From the NCBI GenBank assembly GCA_030042855.1, contig JASHYU010000081.1:1-8696 (forward strand): DNA of 8,696 bases, in the 5' to 3' direction. The notes below the pieces were generated by a model. That model saw only the letters and a list, made by a program, of their open reading frames with translations. It ran no database searches and was not told the origin of the DNA. This DNA is from Thermoplasmata archaeon. GTDB taxonomy: Archaea > Thermoplasmatota > Thermoplasmata > UBA184. Shown in pieces: positions 1 through 6,842 of this stretch (within the stretch, counting starts at the first letter, position 1; the number at the start of each line of letters is the position of its first letter). The position numbers and the translations under genes were made by a program.

Positions 1-639
1 GACGCTCAGGTCCTTCGGGTGGACCCGACGCTGGAACTCGGTCAGGTACCAACGGAACGTGAGCGGCGTCATGATGCCGACGGTGTCGGCCACCACGAGC
101 CGGTCCGCGCCGGCTTCCTGGACCGAGCGGTAGAGGTCCTCGACGAAGTCGAACGGGGCTCGCACGGTGTCCTCCGTGACGAACGCCACGTGGAGCCCGG
201 CGTCCTTGGCCCGTCGCACCGCCGCGAGGCTCGCCTCCTTGACCTCCGTCTGGCTCATCCGGAGCTTGAACTTGAGGTGCACATTGCTCGCCGCCACGAA
301 GATCGCGATGTAGCGGGCCCCGCTCGCGATCACCGCGTCGACGTCGGAGGGAACGGTGCGCGCGGCCGCGAGGACCTTCGCCTTCAGCCCCGACGTGACG
401 AGGAGACGGACCGCGCGCGCTTCCTCGGAAGAGACCACCGGGATCCCGGCGTTCAGGAGAGGAACTCCCGCGTCGGACAGGAGCGTCGCGATCTCGAGCT
501 TCTCTTCGGGGGAGAAATGCACGCCGGGGGTCTGCTCGCCGTCGCGCAGCGTCTCGTCCCAGATCTCGATCTCGGGAGCGAACTTGCGCGCGCGGGACGT
601 CCGAGGGTGGTAGTTCTCGACGAGGCGAGGCTCCCCCAT
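1..639 (-). CDS. Homocitrate / 2-isopropylmalate synthase-family enzyme (HMGL-like TIM barrel), 3' end outside window
   Basis: Enzymes of this family condense acetyl-CoA with a 2-oxoacid (2-oxoglutarate, 2-oxoisovalerate or pyruvate) in lysine, leucine, isoleucine or cofactor synthesis. The frame reads as 213 codons from ATG at 639 to the window edge, so about half of a typical enzyme is present. The family signature is plain: WDETLRDGEQTPGV at residues 27-40, with the metal-binding Asp28 and catalytic Arg32. SNVHLKFKL at 118-126 matches the SxxHxxxKL stretch of isopropylmalate and homocitrate synthases, and TEDTVR (155-160) and ADTVGIMTP (184-192) match the later barrel strands. The usual 'IExGxP' reads LLNAGIP at 61-67, so the Glu position is Asn63. 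The HxH metal motif and any C-terminal regulatory domain lie outside the window, so the substrate cannot be assigned. The gene diverges from the MerB-like gene. No Shine-Dalgarno precedes the ATG, and an A-box-like element sits at the distance expected for a leaderless transcript. Confidence 0.88.
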   Translation of the reverse strand, partial: MGEPRLVENYHPRTSRARKFAPEIEIWDETLRDGEQTPGVHFSPEEKLEIATLLSDAGVPLLNAGIPVVSSEEARAVRLLVTSGLKAKVLAAARTVPSDVDAVIASGARYIAIFVAASNVHLKFKLRMSQTEVKEASLAAVRRAKDAGLHVAFVTEDTVRAPFDFVEDLYRSVQEAGADRLVVADTVGIMTPLTFRWYLTEFQRRVHPKDLSV

Positions 640-657
640 TGACGTTCTACCGGCACC

Positions 658-670
658 GTTCCATTTACGG
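658..670 (-). promoter_or_regulatory. Candidate A-box (TATA) promoter for the minus-strand synthase, leaderless spacing
   Basis: On the minus strand this reads CCGTAAATGGAAC. It is a short AT-rich island in a GC-rich gap, centred about 26 nt before the ATG at 639. Archaeal TATA boxes lie about 25-27 nt before the transcription start, so transcription would begin at or next to the start codon. That fits the lack of a ribosome binding site there. This is inference from spacing and composition only. Confidence 0.4.
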
Positions 671-754
671 TTGTCGACGTGCGAGGGCGGTCTCCGTTCG
701 GCCTCCCATAAGCGAAAGTAGCGGCAGGACCGTCGCTTCCCGAGGGAAGGGAGC

Positions 755-1435
755 GTGCTGGACGCGACGGAGCGGACGGTGCGGAAGTTCGTCTTCGATT
801 ACTTTCTCGAGCATGCGAACGCTCCGTCCGTGCCCGAGATCGCGGCGGGTGCGCGCATCGACCTCGACCGGACGAAGCGGGCGTTGCGCGTCCTGGACGA
901 AGCCCACCACCTGAAGTTGCTCGACGGCACGTCGCGGATCCTGATGGCCTTCCCGTTCTCGGCCCTCGCCACGCCGTACGTCGTCGTGCGGACCGATGGT
1001 CGTCGATACTTCGCGAACTGCGCGTGGGACTCGATCGCGTTCCACTCGATGCTCGCCGAGCCCGTCCACATCGAGTCGTTCTGCGACCGCTGCGCGCGGC
1101 CCGTCCGGTTCGACCTCGATCGGGGCCGCCCGCGCACGGACGTGGGGGGGCTCCCGTCGGTGGTCCTCGAGCTCCCCGCCTCCGATTGGTGGAAGGACAT
1201 CACCCGTACGTGCGCCAACACCATGGTATTCTGGGGGTCGGAAGAGTCGGACGCCCGAGCGTCGGGTGCGAGCGCTTCCAGCGAGCCCGGCCGCTTGACG
1301 GTCGACCAGGTCCTCGCGATGAGCGTACCGATCTACGCGGGCAGAATGCGCCTCGAGTACGACCGGCCTCCTCCCGAGGTGCTCCGGGCCACGTTCGCGC
1401 GCCTCGGACTGAACGGCGCGCATTGGACGCTATAG
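755..1435 (+). CDS. merB: Alkylmercury lyase (MerB)-like protein with N-terminal winged helix
   Basis: MerB cleaves the carbon-mercury bond of organomercurials, releasing Hg(II) and a hydrocarbon. This 226-residue protein is slightly longer than classical MerB (about 212). Residues 1-65 form a predicted winged-helix segment, as in MerB. The lyase domain follows: ATPYVVVRTDGRRYFANCAWD (72-92), then a beta-rich part with ESFCDRC (107-113), VVLELP (136-141) and TRTCANTMVFW (150-160). The MerB catalytic triad is preserved as Cys89-x-x-Asp92 and Cys153. Cys110 and Cys113 add a CxxC where MerB has one Cys. A tail (LTVDQVLAMS, 181-190, onward) matches the MerB C-terminus, then extends somewhat. GTG at 755 is the first usable start after the in-frame TAG at 719-721. 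A purine-rich GGGAAGGGAG lies just upstream, unusually close. No merA, merR, merP or merT is in the window. It could instead be a MerB-fold metal sensor or a protein related to NosL; the catalytic residues favour lyase chemistry. Confidence 0.8.
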   Translation: MLDATERTVRKFVFDYFLEHANAPSVPEIAAGARIDLDRTKRALRVLDEAHHLKLLDGTSRILMAFPFSALATPYVVVRTDGRRYFANCAWDSIAFHSMLAEPVHIESFCDRCARPVRFDLDRGRPRTDVGGLPSVVLELPASDWWKDITRTCANTMVFWGSEESDARASGASASSEPGRLTVDQVLAMSVPIYAGRMRLEYDRPPPEVLRATFARLGLNGAHWTL

Positions 1436-1469
1436 TCCCGTACTTTCACGAGGAGTCCCCAACCTCCCG

Positions 1470-1486
1470 GGAAGAGCCTTTTATAG
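1470..1486 (+). promoter_or_regulatory. BRE/A-box promoter of the korAB(-tiaS) transcript
   Basis: GGAAGAGCC followed by TTTTATAG is the best archaeal BRE-TATA pair in the window and stands out in the GC-rich 105-nt gap after the MerB-like gene. With a start site about 25 nt downstream (near 1508-1512), the message would have a leader of roughly 30 nt ending in the GAGGATC ribosome binding site at 1532-1538, just before the korA ATG. Confidence 0.6.
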
Positions 1487-1540
1487 CCACCCGACCTCAA
1501 ACGAGATACCCCCGCGCGTTCCACTGTCCCCGAGGATCAC

Positions 1541-3334
1541 ATGACCACTCCGGCCTCTCGCACCGTCCCCCTCACCGAATCCCCGTCGCCCGGCGAATCT
1601 CCCCCCGCTATCGAGCTCGCCGATCTCAGCGTGATGATCGGCGGGCAGGGAGGGGACGGGACCCTCACCGTCTCGGACCTATTGGGCCGGTACTTCCTGA
1701 AGCGGGGGCTGTACGTCTACACGTCCCGCAACGTCCTGTCGCGGATCCGCGGGGGCCACGCCGATGCCTCGGTGCGGGCGAGCCGCGAGCCCGTCGCGGC
1801 GGTGAAGCCCCAGGTCGACGTCCTGGTCGCGTTCGACAACGAGGCGGTCGAGATGGGGTCGGCGGAGCTCTCCGACCACGGCTTCATCATCTACGACTCG
1901 ACGACCTTCCACGTGGATCGACCGAACGCGGCCGGCTTCCCGTTCGCGACCCAGGTCGGCGGTCCCCTCGGTCAGCCGATCTTCAAGAACACCGCGGCGT
2001 ACGGCGCGGTCTCCGTGCTGCTCGGGTTCGATGTCGACCTGACGCGGGCGGTCATCCAGGAGCGGTTCCAGCGCCGGGGCGGCGAGGCCCTCGAGAAGAA
2101 TCTGAAGGCCCTCGAGATCGGCCGGAAGGCCGCGCTCGAAGCGACGGGGGTGGCGAATCGGTACTCGGTCGTCTCGGGCGACGCGAAGGACCAGATCCTC
2201 ACGACCGGCAATCAGGCGGTCGCGATGGGGTTCGTCGTGGGCGGCGGTCGCTTCTTCGCGGGGTACCCGATCACCCCGGCGACGGAGATCATGGAGTACC
2301 TCCAGCGATACCTCCCGCCGTTCAGCGGGGTCGTGCGCCAGGCCGAGGACGAGCTGGCCGCGATCAACATGATCATCGGAGCGGCCTACGCGGGCTCGCG
2401 CGTGATGACGTCGACCAGCGGGCCCGGGCTCTCGTTGATGACGGAAGGCATCGGCCACGCCGCGACGGCCGAGATCCCGGTCGTGGTCGCCGACTGCCAG
2501 CGGGTCGGCCCGTCCACGGGCCAGCCGACGCGGAACGAACAATCCGACCTCTCCCACCTCGCCCACCTGGGCCACGGCGAGTACCCGCGGTTCATCCTCT
2601 CGCCGTCGACGCCCTCGGACTGCTTCGAGCTCACCGTCGAAGCGCTCAACCTGGCGGAACGCTGGCGGGTCCCGGTCATCCTCCTCCTCGACCAGGCCCT
2701 CTGCCAGAACACCGTGTCGAGCGAGCGGTTCGATCTCGCGCGCGTGCGCGTCGACCGCGGGAAGCGCCTCACCGGCGAGGCGGTCGCGGCGCTTCAACAG
2801 TACAAGGTCTATGAGGTCACCGAGGACGGCGTGAGCGCCGTCGCACCCCCGGGCACTCCCGGCGTCTGGTCGGAAGTGACGGGGAACGAGCACGACGAGT
2901 GGGGCCACGTCTCCGTGAATCCGGTGAACCGAGTCCGGCAGATGAAGAAGCGCATGGAGAAGATGGTGCGGGCGCGGGATGAACTGCCGCCGGCGCGCCT
3001 CTTCGGCCCCTCGAACGCCAAGATCGGGCTCATCGGGTTCGGGGGGACGTCCGGCCCGATCGTCGAGGCGATGCATCTCCTCGAGTCCCGGGGGGTCGCC
3101 ACGCGCTACTTCCAGGCCCGGACGGTCTTCCCGGTGCCGGCGCACGAGCTCGATCCGTTCCTCGCCTCGGTCGATGTCGCGTACGTCGTCGAGCACAACT
3201 ACACCGGCCAGTTCGCTCGGTTGATCCGCGAGTCGCTGCCGTGGCACCACGCGAAGCTGCGGTCGATCCTGAAGTACGACGGCTACTCCTTCCGCGCGCC
3301 GCAGATCATCGCCGGGATCCGGGAGGTCGCGTAG
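1541..3334 (+). CDS. korA: 2-oxoacid:ferredoxin oxidoreductase, fused gamma-alpha subunit
   Basis: Large subunit of the cytoplasmic enzyme that oxidatively decarboxylates 2-oxoacids to acyl-CoA and reduces ferredoxin. Residues about 28-205 are the gamma domain, with the glycine loop GGQGGDG at 34-40 and RIRGGHADASVRAS after it. Residues about 218-597 are the alpha domain, starting QILTTGNQAVAMGF and carrying the hallmark YPITP at 242-246, then TSTSGPGLSLM and GPSTGQPT. The late segments GNEHDEWGHV and the C-terminal EHNYTGQ region are also typical. At 597 residues it is close to the Sulfolobus-type fused subunit. The first 24 residues are a Ser/Pro/Thr-rich extension before the conserved core. 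I still prefer ATG 1541, because GAGGATC precedes it and the internal GTG/ATG at 1631-1636 has no such site. The korB ATG is two bases after the stop. No delta (ferredoxin-like) subunit is encoded nearby, so external ferredoxin is the likely acceptor. Whether 2-oxoglutarate, pyruvate or a broad substrate range is used cannot be read from this subunit. Confidence 0.93.
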   Translation: MTTPASRTVPLTESPSPGESPPAIELADLSVMIGGQGGDGTLTVSDLLGRYFLKRGLYVYTSRNVLSRIRGGHADASVRASREPVAAVKPQVDVLVAFDNEAVEMGSAELSDHGFIIYDSTTFHVDRPNAAGFPFATQVGGPLGQPIFKNTAAYGAVSVLLGFDVDLTRAVIQERFQRRGGEALEKNLKALEIGRKAALEATGVANRYSVVSGDAKDQILTTGNQAVAMGFVVGGGRFFAGYPITPATEIMEYLQRYLPPFSGVVRQAEDELAAINMIIGAAYAGSRVMTSTSGPGLSLMTEGIGHAATAEIPVVVADCQRVGPSTGQPTRNEQSDLSHLAHLGHGEYPRFILSPSTPSDCFELTVEALNLAERWRVPVILLLDQALCQNTVSSERFDLARVRVDRGKRLTGEAVAALQQYKVYEVTEDGVSAVAPPGTPGVWSEVTGNEHDEWGHVSVNPVNRVRQMKKRMEKMVRARDELPPARLFGPSNAKIGLIGFGGTSGPIVEAMHLLESRGVATRYFQARTVFPVPAHELDPFLASVDVAYVVEHNYTGQFARLIRESLPWHHAKLRSILKYDGYSFRAPQIIAGIREVA

Positions 3335-3336
3335 GC

Positions 3337-4203
3337 ATGGTGCAGTCGGCGAAAGCCGTCCCGCCGATCTGGTGCCCCGGGTGCGGTGACTTCGGCGTGC
3401 TCGCCGCGGTGAAGCGCGCGGCGGCGGACCTCAAGATCCCGACGCACGAGCTCGTCCTCGTGGGGGGGATCGGCTGCTCGGGCTCGATCCACAATTTCCT
3501 CGAGATCAACGGCCTGCACGCCCTCCACGGGCGGCTCCTCGCGCAGGCCGTGGGCGTGAAGCTCGCGAACCCCGCGCTCACGGTGGTCGCCGCCGGCGGC
3601 GATGGGGATGGCTACGCGATCGGGATGGGCCATTTCATGCACGCGTTCAAGAAGAACGCGTCGATCCTCTACATCGTCATGAACAACGAGACGTACGGTC
3701 TCACGAAGGGCCAGGCGTCCCCGACGAGCCAGATCGGCTTCGAGGGGAACGTCGAGCCGCCGTTCCGACCGATCCTCACCGCGCTGTCCATCCCGGCGCC
3801 GAACTTCATCGCCCGCACGTTCTCGGGGGACCCGAAGGGCATGACGGCGATCCTCGAGGAGGCGCTGCGCTTCAACCGGGAGGGTCGCGGCTTCGCGTTC
3901 GTCGAGGACCTCTCCCCGTGCGTCACGTACAATGACACCTACAAGCTCTGGCGAGAGAAGGTGCTCGACGTCTCGAAGCTCCCCGACTACGACCCGACGG
4001 ACCGCAAGACGATGTTCCGACTCTGCTACGAGGTCCTCGAGCAGGGCCGGATCCCGATCGGCGTCATCCACCGACCGAAGGAAGTGTCGCGCGACGGCCT
4101 CGAGGCGAAGCTCCTCGGAGAGAAGGTCGGTCCCGCCCGGACCGACATCGAGCTCGCGCCGAATCTGACCGGCTACCAGAAGCTGATCGCGGGCCTCGCG
4201 TAG
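3337..4203 (+). CDS. korB: 2-oxoacid:ferredoxin oxidoreductase, beta subunit (TPP and 4Fe-4S binding)
   Basis: Catalytic partner of the fused gamma-alpha subunit; binds thiamine pyrophosphate and one 4Fe-4S cluster. The 288-residue protein has WCPGCGDFG (12-20) and GGIGCSG (43-49), and Cys195 in LSPCVTYND. Cys13, Cys16, Cys47 and Cys195 give the four cluster ligands in the spacing known from the two-subunit Sulfolobus enzyme. The TPP/Mg motif is GDGDGYAIG at 88-96, closed by MNNETYGLTKGQ at 115-126. ATG 3337 was chosen because GGGAGGTC at 3321-3328 lies at normal distance and the conserved core begins a few residues in. A longer reading from 3241 would duplicate coding space of korA and adds no conserved sequence. 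Gene order and the two-base gap imply co-translation with korA. Family assignment is firm; the preferred 2-oxoacid is not determined. Confidence 0.95.
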   Translation: MVQSAKAVPPIWCPGCGDFGVLAAVKRAAADLKIPTHELVLVGGIGCSGSIHNFLEINGLHALHGRLLAQAVGVKLANPALTVVAAGGDGDGYAIGMGHFMHAFKKNASILYIVMNNETYGLTKGQASPTSQIGFEGNVEPPFRPILTALSIPAPNFIARTFSGDPKGMTAILEEALRFNREGRGFAFVEDLSPCVTYNDTYKLWREKVLDVSKLPDYDPTDRKTMFRLCYEVLEQGRIPIGVIHRPKEVSRDGLEAKLLGEKVGPARTDIELAPNLTGYQKLIAGLA

Positions 4204-4251
4204 GCCGGGAGGTCGGTCCCGCGCCGGACCCGGTCGCGGCGACCGCGGAGG

Positions 4252-5559
4252 ATGTGGGTCGGCGTCGACGACACGGATAGCCCGCACGGCGGCTGCACGA
4301 CCTGGGTGCTCACCGAGCTCCTCGCGCTGGCCCGGTCGGAGGGCCTCGATCTCCTCGGCGAACCCCGGCTGGTCCGTCTCAACCCGAACATCCCGTGGAA
4401 GACCCGCGGGAACGCCGCGCTCTCCGCCCACTTCGGACGAGGACGGGGACCGCGGCGGCGGATCGGCTCGATCGGCGGCCGGGCCGTCTGGGCGTACGCG
4501 CGCGGCCGGCCGCTGCCGGCGGCGGATCGCGAGCGGTTCCGGGCGCTCGCGTGGCGCCGCGTCACGGCGTGCGCTCCGCGGACCGCCGGCACGGACCCCG
4601 CGATCGTCGTCACGACCCGACAACTCCCCGCGGGGCGGTATTGGAGCGCCGTCCGCGAGGTCGTCCCGGTCGGGGCGACGATCACGTCGCTCCGGAACGC
4701 GAGGGCCTGGTGGAGAGTGCGCGGAGGATCGCGGGGCCTGGTCGGCGCGACCGCGTCGATCGCGTGGCCCGCCCGGAGCGCGACGTGGGAGCTCACCGCC
4801 TATCGCCGCCCCGAGCGCTGGGGCACGCCGCGGAGGGTGGAGGCCGCGAGCGTCCGGGCCGCCGCGCGCCGCCACCCGACGCTCTTCCTCAGCTACGACG
4901 CGCGGACGCGCCGGCTCCTGGTCGCCCCGCACACCCCCTGCCCGATCCTGTTCGGTCTGCGCGGGACCGATCGGCGAGAGCTGCTCGCCGCGCTCCGCGA
5001 GATCCGCTCGGAGCCCATCGACCGCTGGGTGATCTTCCGGACGAACCAGGCGACCGGGGACCATCTCGAGCGGAGGACCGCACAGGAACTGCGCCCGTAC
5101 ACCTCGGCCCGGCTCCGCGCGGTTGTCCGGGCGCGACCGCTCGACCTCGCCGGAGGGCACGTTCGGCTCGAGGTGGCGGACGGCGAAGGGCGCGCCGTCG
5201 AGTGCCTCGCCTTCGAGCCGACCAAGACGCTCCCGTCGGTGGTGCGCGCGCTCCGGCCCGGGGATCTCGTGGACCTCGCCGGGAGCCGCGGACGGACGCC
5301 GGCGCTCCGCCTCGAAAGCGTGCGGGTTCTGCGACTCGCCCCGCGGTGGGGGTCGGTCCGGGGGCCGTACTGCCGGTCGTGCGCGCGGCGCGCCCGTTCC
5401 CTCGGCCGGGGCCGAGGGTTCCGGTGCGACGCCTGTCGCCGCCGATGGCCCCCCGAGTCCGCCACGCCGCGACGGGTCCCGACCCCCGAGCTCCCGGCGT
5501 GGACCCATCCCACCCCCTCCGCCCGTCGCCACCTCCATCCGCTCGCGGTCGAGGCCTAG
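4252..5559 (+). CDS. tiaS: tRNA(Ile2) 2-agmatinylcytidine synthetase TiaS
   Basis: TiaS uses ATP and agmatine to convert the wobble cytidine C34 of the CAU-anticodon tRNA-Ile2 into agmatidine. The tRNA then reads AUA as isoleucine rather than AUG as methionine. It is an archaeal counterpart of bacterial TilS. The 435 residues fit the family. The N-terminal kinase-like domain opens with VGVDDTDSPHGGCTT (3-17) and continues with PRLVRLNPNIPWKTRGN (38-54). FRTNQATGDHL (262-272) is the conserved signature of the middle part. An OB-fold follows (about 286-362), then a Cys4 zinc ribbon with Cys374, Cys377, Cys392 and Cys395. The end TPSARRHLHPL matches the family's usual C-terminus. ATG 4252 is forced by sequence: no other start lies between the korB stop and the DDTDS motif. 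Its GGAGG abuts the ATG directly, and a second GGGAGGTC lies about 37 nt upstream. Being 48 nt behind korB with no visible promoter, it is probably read from the kor transcript. Confidence 0.95.
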   Translation: MWVGVDDTDSPHGGCTTWVLTELLALARSEGLDLLGEPRLVRLNPNIPWKTRGNAALSAHFGRGRGPRRRIGSIGGRAVWAYARGRPLPAADRERFRALAWRRVTACAPRTAGTDPAIVVTTRQLPAGRYWSAVREVVPVGATITSLRNARAWWRVRGGSRGLVGATASIAWPARSATWELTAYRRPERWGTPRRVEAASVRAAARRHPTLFLSYDARTRRLLVAPHTPCPILFGLRGTDRRELLAALREIRSEPIDRWVIFRTNQATGDHLERRTAQELRPYTSARLRAVVRARPLDLAGGHVRLEVADGEGRAVECLAFEPTKTLPSVVRALRPGDLVDLAGSRGRTPALRLESVRVLRLAPRWGSVRGPYCRSCARRARSLGRGRGFRCDACRRRWPPESATPRRVPTPELPAWTHPTPSARRHLHPLAVEA

Positions 5560-5629
5560 CCGAGTCGTTCCGCCGTGGACGAGACCTTTTGAGGTGGAGC
5601 CGAGTGATTACGTAGCGGAAGCCGGCGCC

Positions 5630-5701
5630 ATGAGCCCCTGTCGGTCCGACGCCCGAGCAGTCCCGGGGGGACCCCCGGAGGGTCGGAGGGACCCACCGTG
5701 A
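5630..5701 (+). CDS. Possible 23-residue upstream ORF, stop overlaps next gene's start
   Basis: In the 138-nt gap after tiaS, an ATG at 5630 opens a 23-codon frame whose TGA overlaps the GTG start of the zinc-ribbon gene as GTGA. This geometry is typical of translational coupling. The peptide begins MSPCRSDARAV and is rich in Pro, Gly and Arg, with no recognisable motif. There is no convincing ribosome binding site before it. The same frame stays open far upstream inside tiaS, so in this GC-rich DNA its openness proves little. Treat it as a candidate leader or coupling ORF, not an established gene. Confidence 0.15.
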   Translation: MSPCRSDARAVPGGPPEGRRDPP

Positions 5702-6813
5702 ACTGCCCCGCCTGCGGCCAAGAGATCGGCGCGGACGTGCGCCAGTGCCCCCGCTGCCACCTTCCGGAATCGTTGTTCTCGGCGGTCCGCGACGTGGCGG
5801 GGACCGGCCCCACCCAGGATGCCGCGTACCTCCGGACGATCGGCGAGCTCCTCGCGACGGTCGACCGCGATCCCCCGGCCCCGACCTCGGCCGCGCCCGG
5901 GCCCGGCCTCCTCGGCCGGTCCGCGCGCTTCCCGTCGCTGCCCGCGGCGGCGCTTCCGCCCGTGAAGGAGTTCCGGGCCCCGCCGTCGATCCCGCAGCTG
6001 CACGACCTCCCCGTGCTGCCCGAGGGTGCCCCGTTCTCCGAAACGCGCCGACGCCTCGACGAGTACTTCCTGCTCGGCCGGCGCCTCGGCCTCGATTTCA
6101 CCGACTTCGAGCGGAGGTTCGGGGCCGCGACGCTCAGCGACGACCTCGCGTCGCTCGACGTACTGGTCCGGGAGATGTTCGTCCACCTCGCGAGCGTCCT
6201 GGCCGAGGAATACGAGTCCGCGCTCTCGCGCCGGAACGAGCTCGCCCAATTGATGCCGACCCGCAGCGCCGACGTCGAGTTCGACGCGATCCGCCGGGCG
6301 ATCGCGAACGGCGACCTCGCGGGCGCGCAGCGGCGCCTCGTCCACATCCGGGACCAGCTCTCCCGGGCGGAGGAGGAGTGGGAGGTCGGGCGGATCCTCA
6401 CGACCGAATGCGATCTCCTGGTCGAGACGCTCCGCGACCTGGGCGGGGACCCGACGCCCGCGCTCGCCGCGCTGGAGGAGGGCCGCGCGGCCGTCCGCCG
6501 CGGACGCCGGACGGAGGCCGAGCGGCTGCTCGCGCACTCGGCCATGGTCCTGTGGGCGCTCCTGGAACCGAGGTTCGTCGACGATCTGAAGCGGCTCCGC
6601 GACCGGATGGTCGAGGTGCGCTCGAGCGGCGGGGACGTCGGACCCGCGCTCCGGTCCCTGCGCGAGGTCGCGGCGGAACTCAAGCTCCGGAACTTCGGCG
6701 GCACGATCGTCGCGTACCGCGCGCTCAAGGGCGCGCTCGATCGGGTCGGGGCGCCGGAACCGGCCGTCCCGATCGAGGTCGCTCCCCTCGGCCGGCCCGC
6801 GCCCTCCCTCTAG
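5698..6813 (+). CDS. Unrecognised protein: N-terminal zinc ribbon plus helical repeat region
   Basis: I do not recognise this 371-residue protein beyond its architecture. It opens with a rubredoxin-like zinc ribbon: NCPACG at 2-7 and RQCPRCH at 15-21, so Cys3, Cys6, Cys17 and Cys20 can hold one zinc. Residues about 57-110 are Pro/Ala-rich and probably a flexible linker. Residues about 112-352 are almost entirely predicted helix, with charged amphipathic stretches. At least three helical hairpins share an 'AxxxGxxxxAxxxL' look: near 199-221, 259-286 and 322-347, reminiscent of TPR-like packing. There is no signal peptide or membrane segment. The GTG start is supported by GGAGGG at 5685-5690, seven bases upstream. 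It lies 138 nt after tiaS and 29 nt before hisS. A scaffold or nucleic-acid-binding role is possible, but that is a guess from shape and neighbours. Confidence 0.8.
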   Translation: MNCPACGQEIGADVRQCPRCHLPESLFSAVRDVAGTGPTQDAAYLRTIGELLATVDRDPPAPTSAAPGPGLLGRSARFPSLPAAALPPVKEFRAPPSIPQLHDLPVLPEGAPFSETRRRLDEYFLLGRRLGLDFTDFERRFGAATLSDDLASLDVLVREMFVHLASVLAEEYESALSRRNELAQLMPTRSADVEFDAIRRAIANGDLAGAQRRLVHIRDQLSRAEEEWEVGRILTTECDLLVETLRDLGGDPTPALAALEEGRAAVRRGRRTEAERLLAHSAMVLWALLEPRFVDDLKRLRDRMVEVRSSGGDVGPALRSLREVAAELKLRNFGGTIVAYRALKGALDRVGAPEPAVPIEVAPLGRPAPSL

Positions 6814-6822
6814 TTAAAGAGC
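6809..6822 (+). promoter_or_regulatory. Candidate A-box promoter for hisS, overlapping the upstream stop codon
   Basis: TCTAGTTAAAGAGC is the only AT-rich island in the short gap before hisS and includes the TAG stop of the zinc-ribbon gene. Its centre is about 27 nt before the GTG start of hisS, the spacing expected for a leaderless archaeal message. No Shine-Dalgarno sequence is visible before that GTG. Composition and spacing are the only support. Confidence 0.35.
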
Positions 6823-6842
6823 CCCGCCCGAGTGCCGCCGCC

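Noticed and set aside
19..642. Plus-strand 207-codon open frame
   Set aside because: It is the complement of the minus-strand synthase, whose translation shows clear family motifs. The plus frame is Arg/Asp/Glu/His-rich with no motif.
1461..1471. CTCCCGGGAAG palindrome (TCCCGGGA) as a terminator or operator
   Set aside because: Too short and without a following T-tract. Such GC palindromes are frequent by chance here.
1024..2814. 596-codon plus-strand frame overlapping the MerB-like gene and korA
   Set aside because: Arg/Pro/Gly-rich shadow of two genes with strong family motifs, and it crosses the promoter gap between them. Long spurious frames are expected at this GC content.
3326..4210. 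Matching CGCGTAGGC at both ends of korB, considered as a direct repeat or junction
   Set aside because: It arises from two genes each ending in an alanine codon plus TAG. Nine bases at a stop codon in GC-rich DNA is not evidence of mobility.
3283..5538. 751-codon minus-strand frame opposite korB and tiaS
   Set aside because: Antisense shadow spanning two well-identified plus-strand genes. Composition is Arg/Glu/Pro-rich, with no domain visible.
5745..6842. Long in-frame upstream extension of hisS through the zinc-ribbon gene
   Set aside because: This portion is a frame-shifted reading of the zinc-ribbon gene. Conserved HisRS sequence starts right after GTG 6843.
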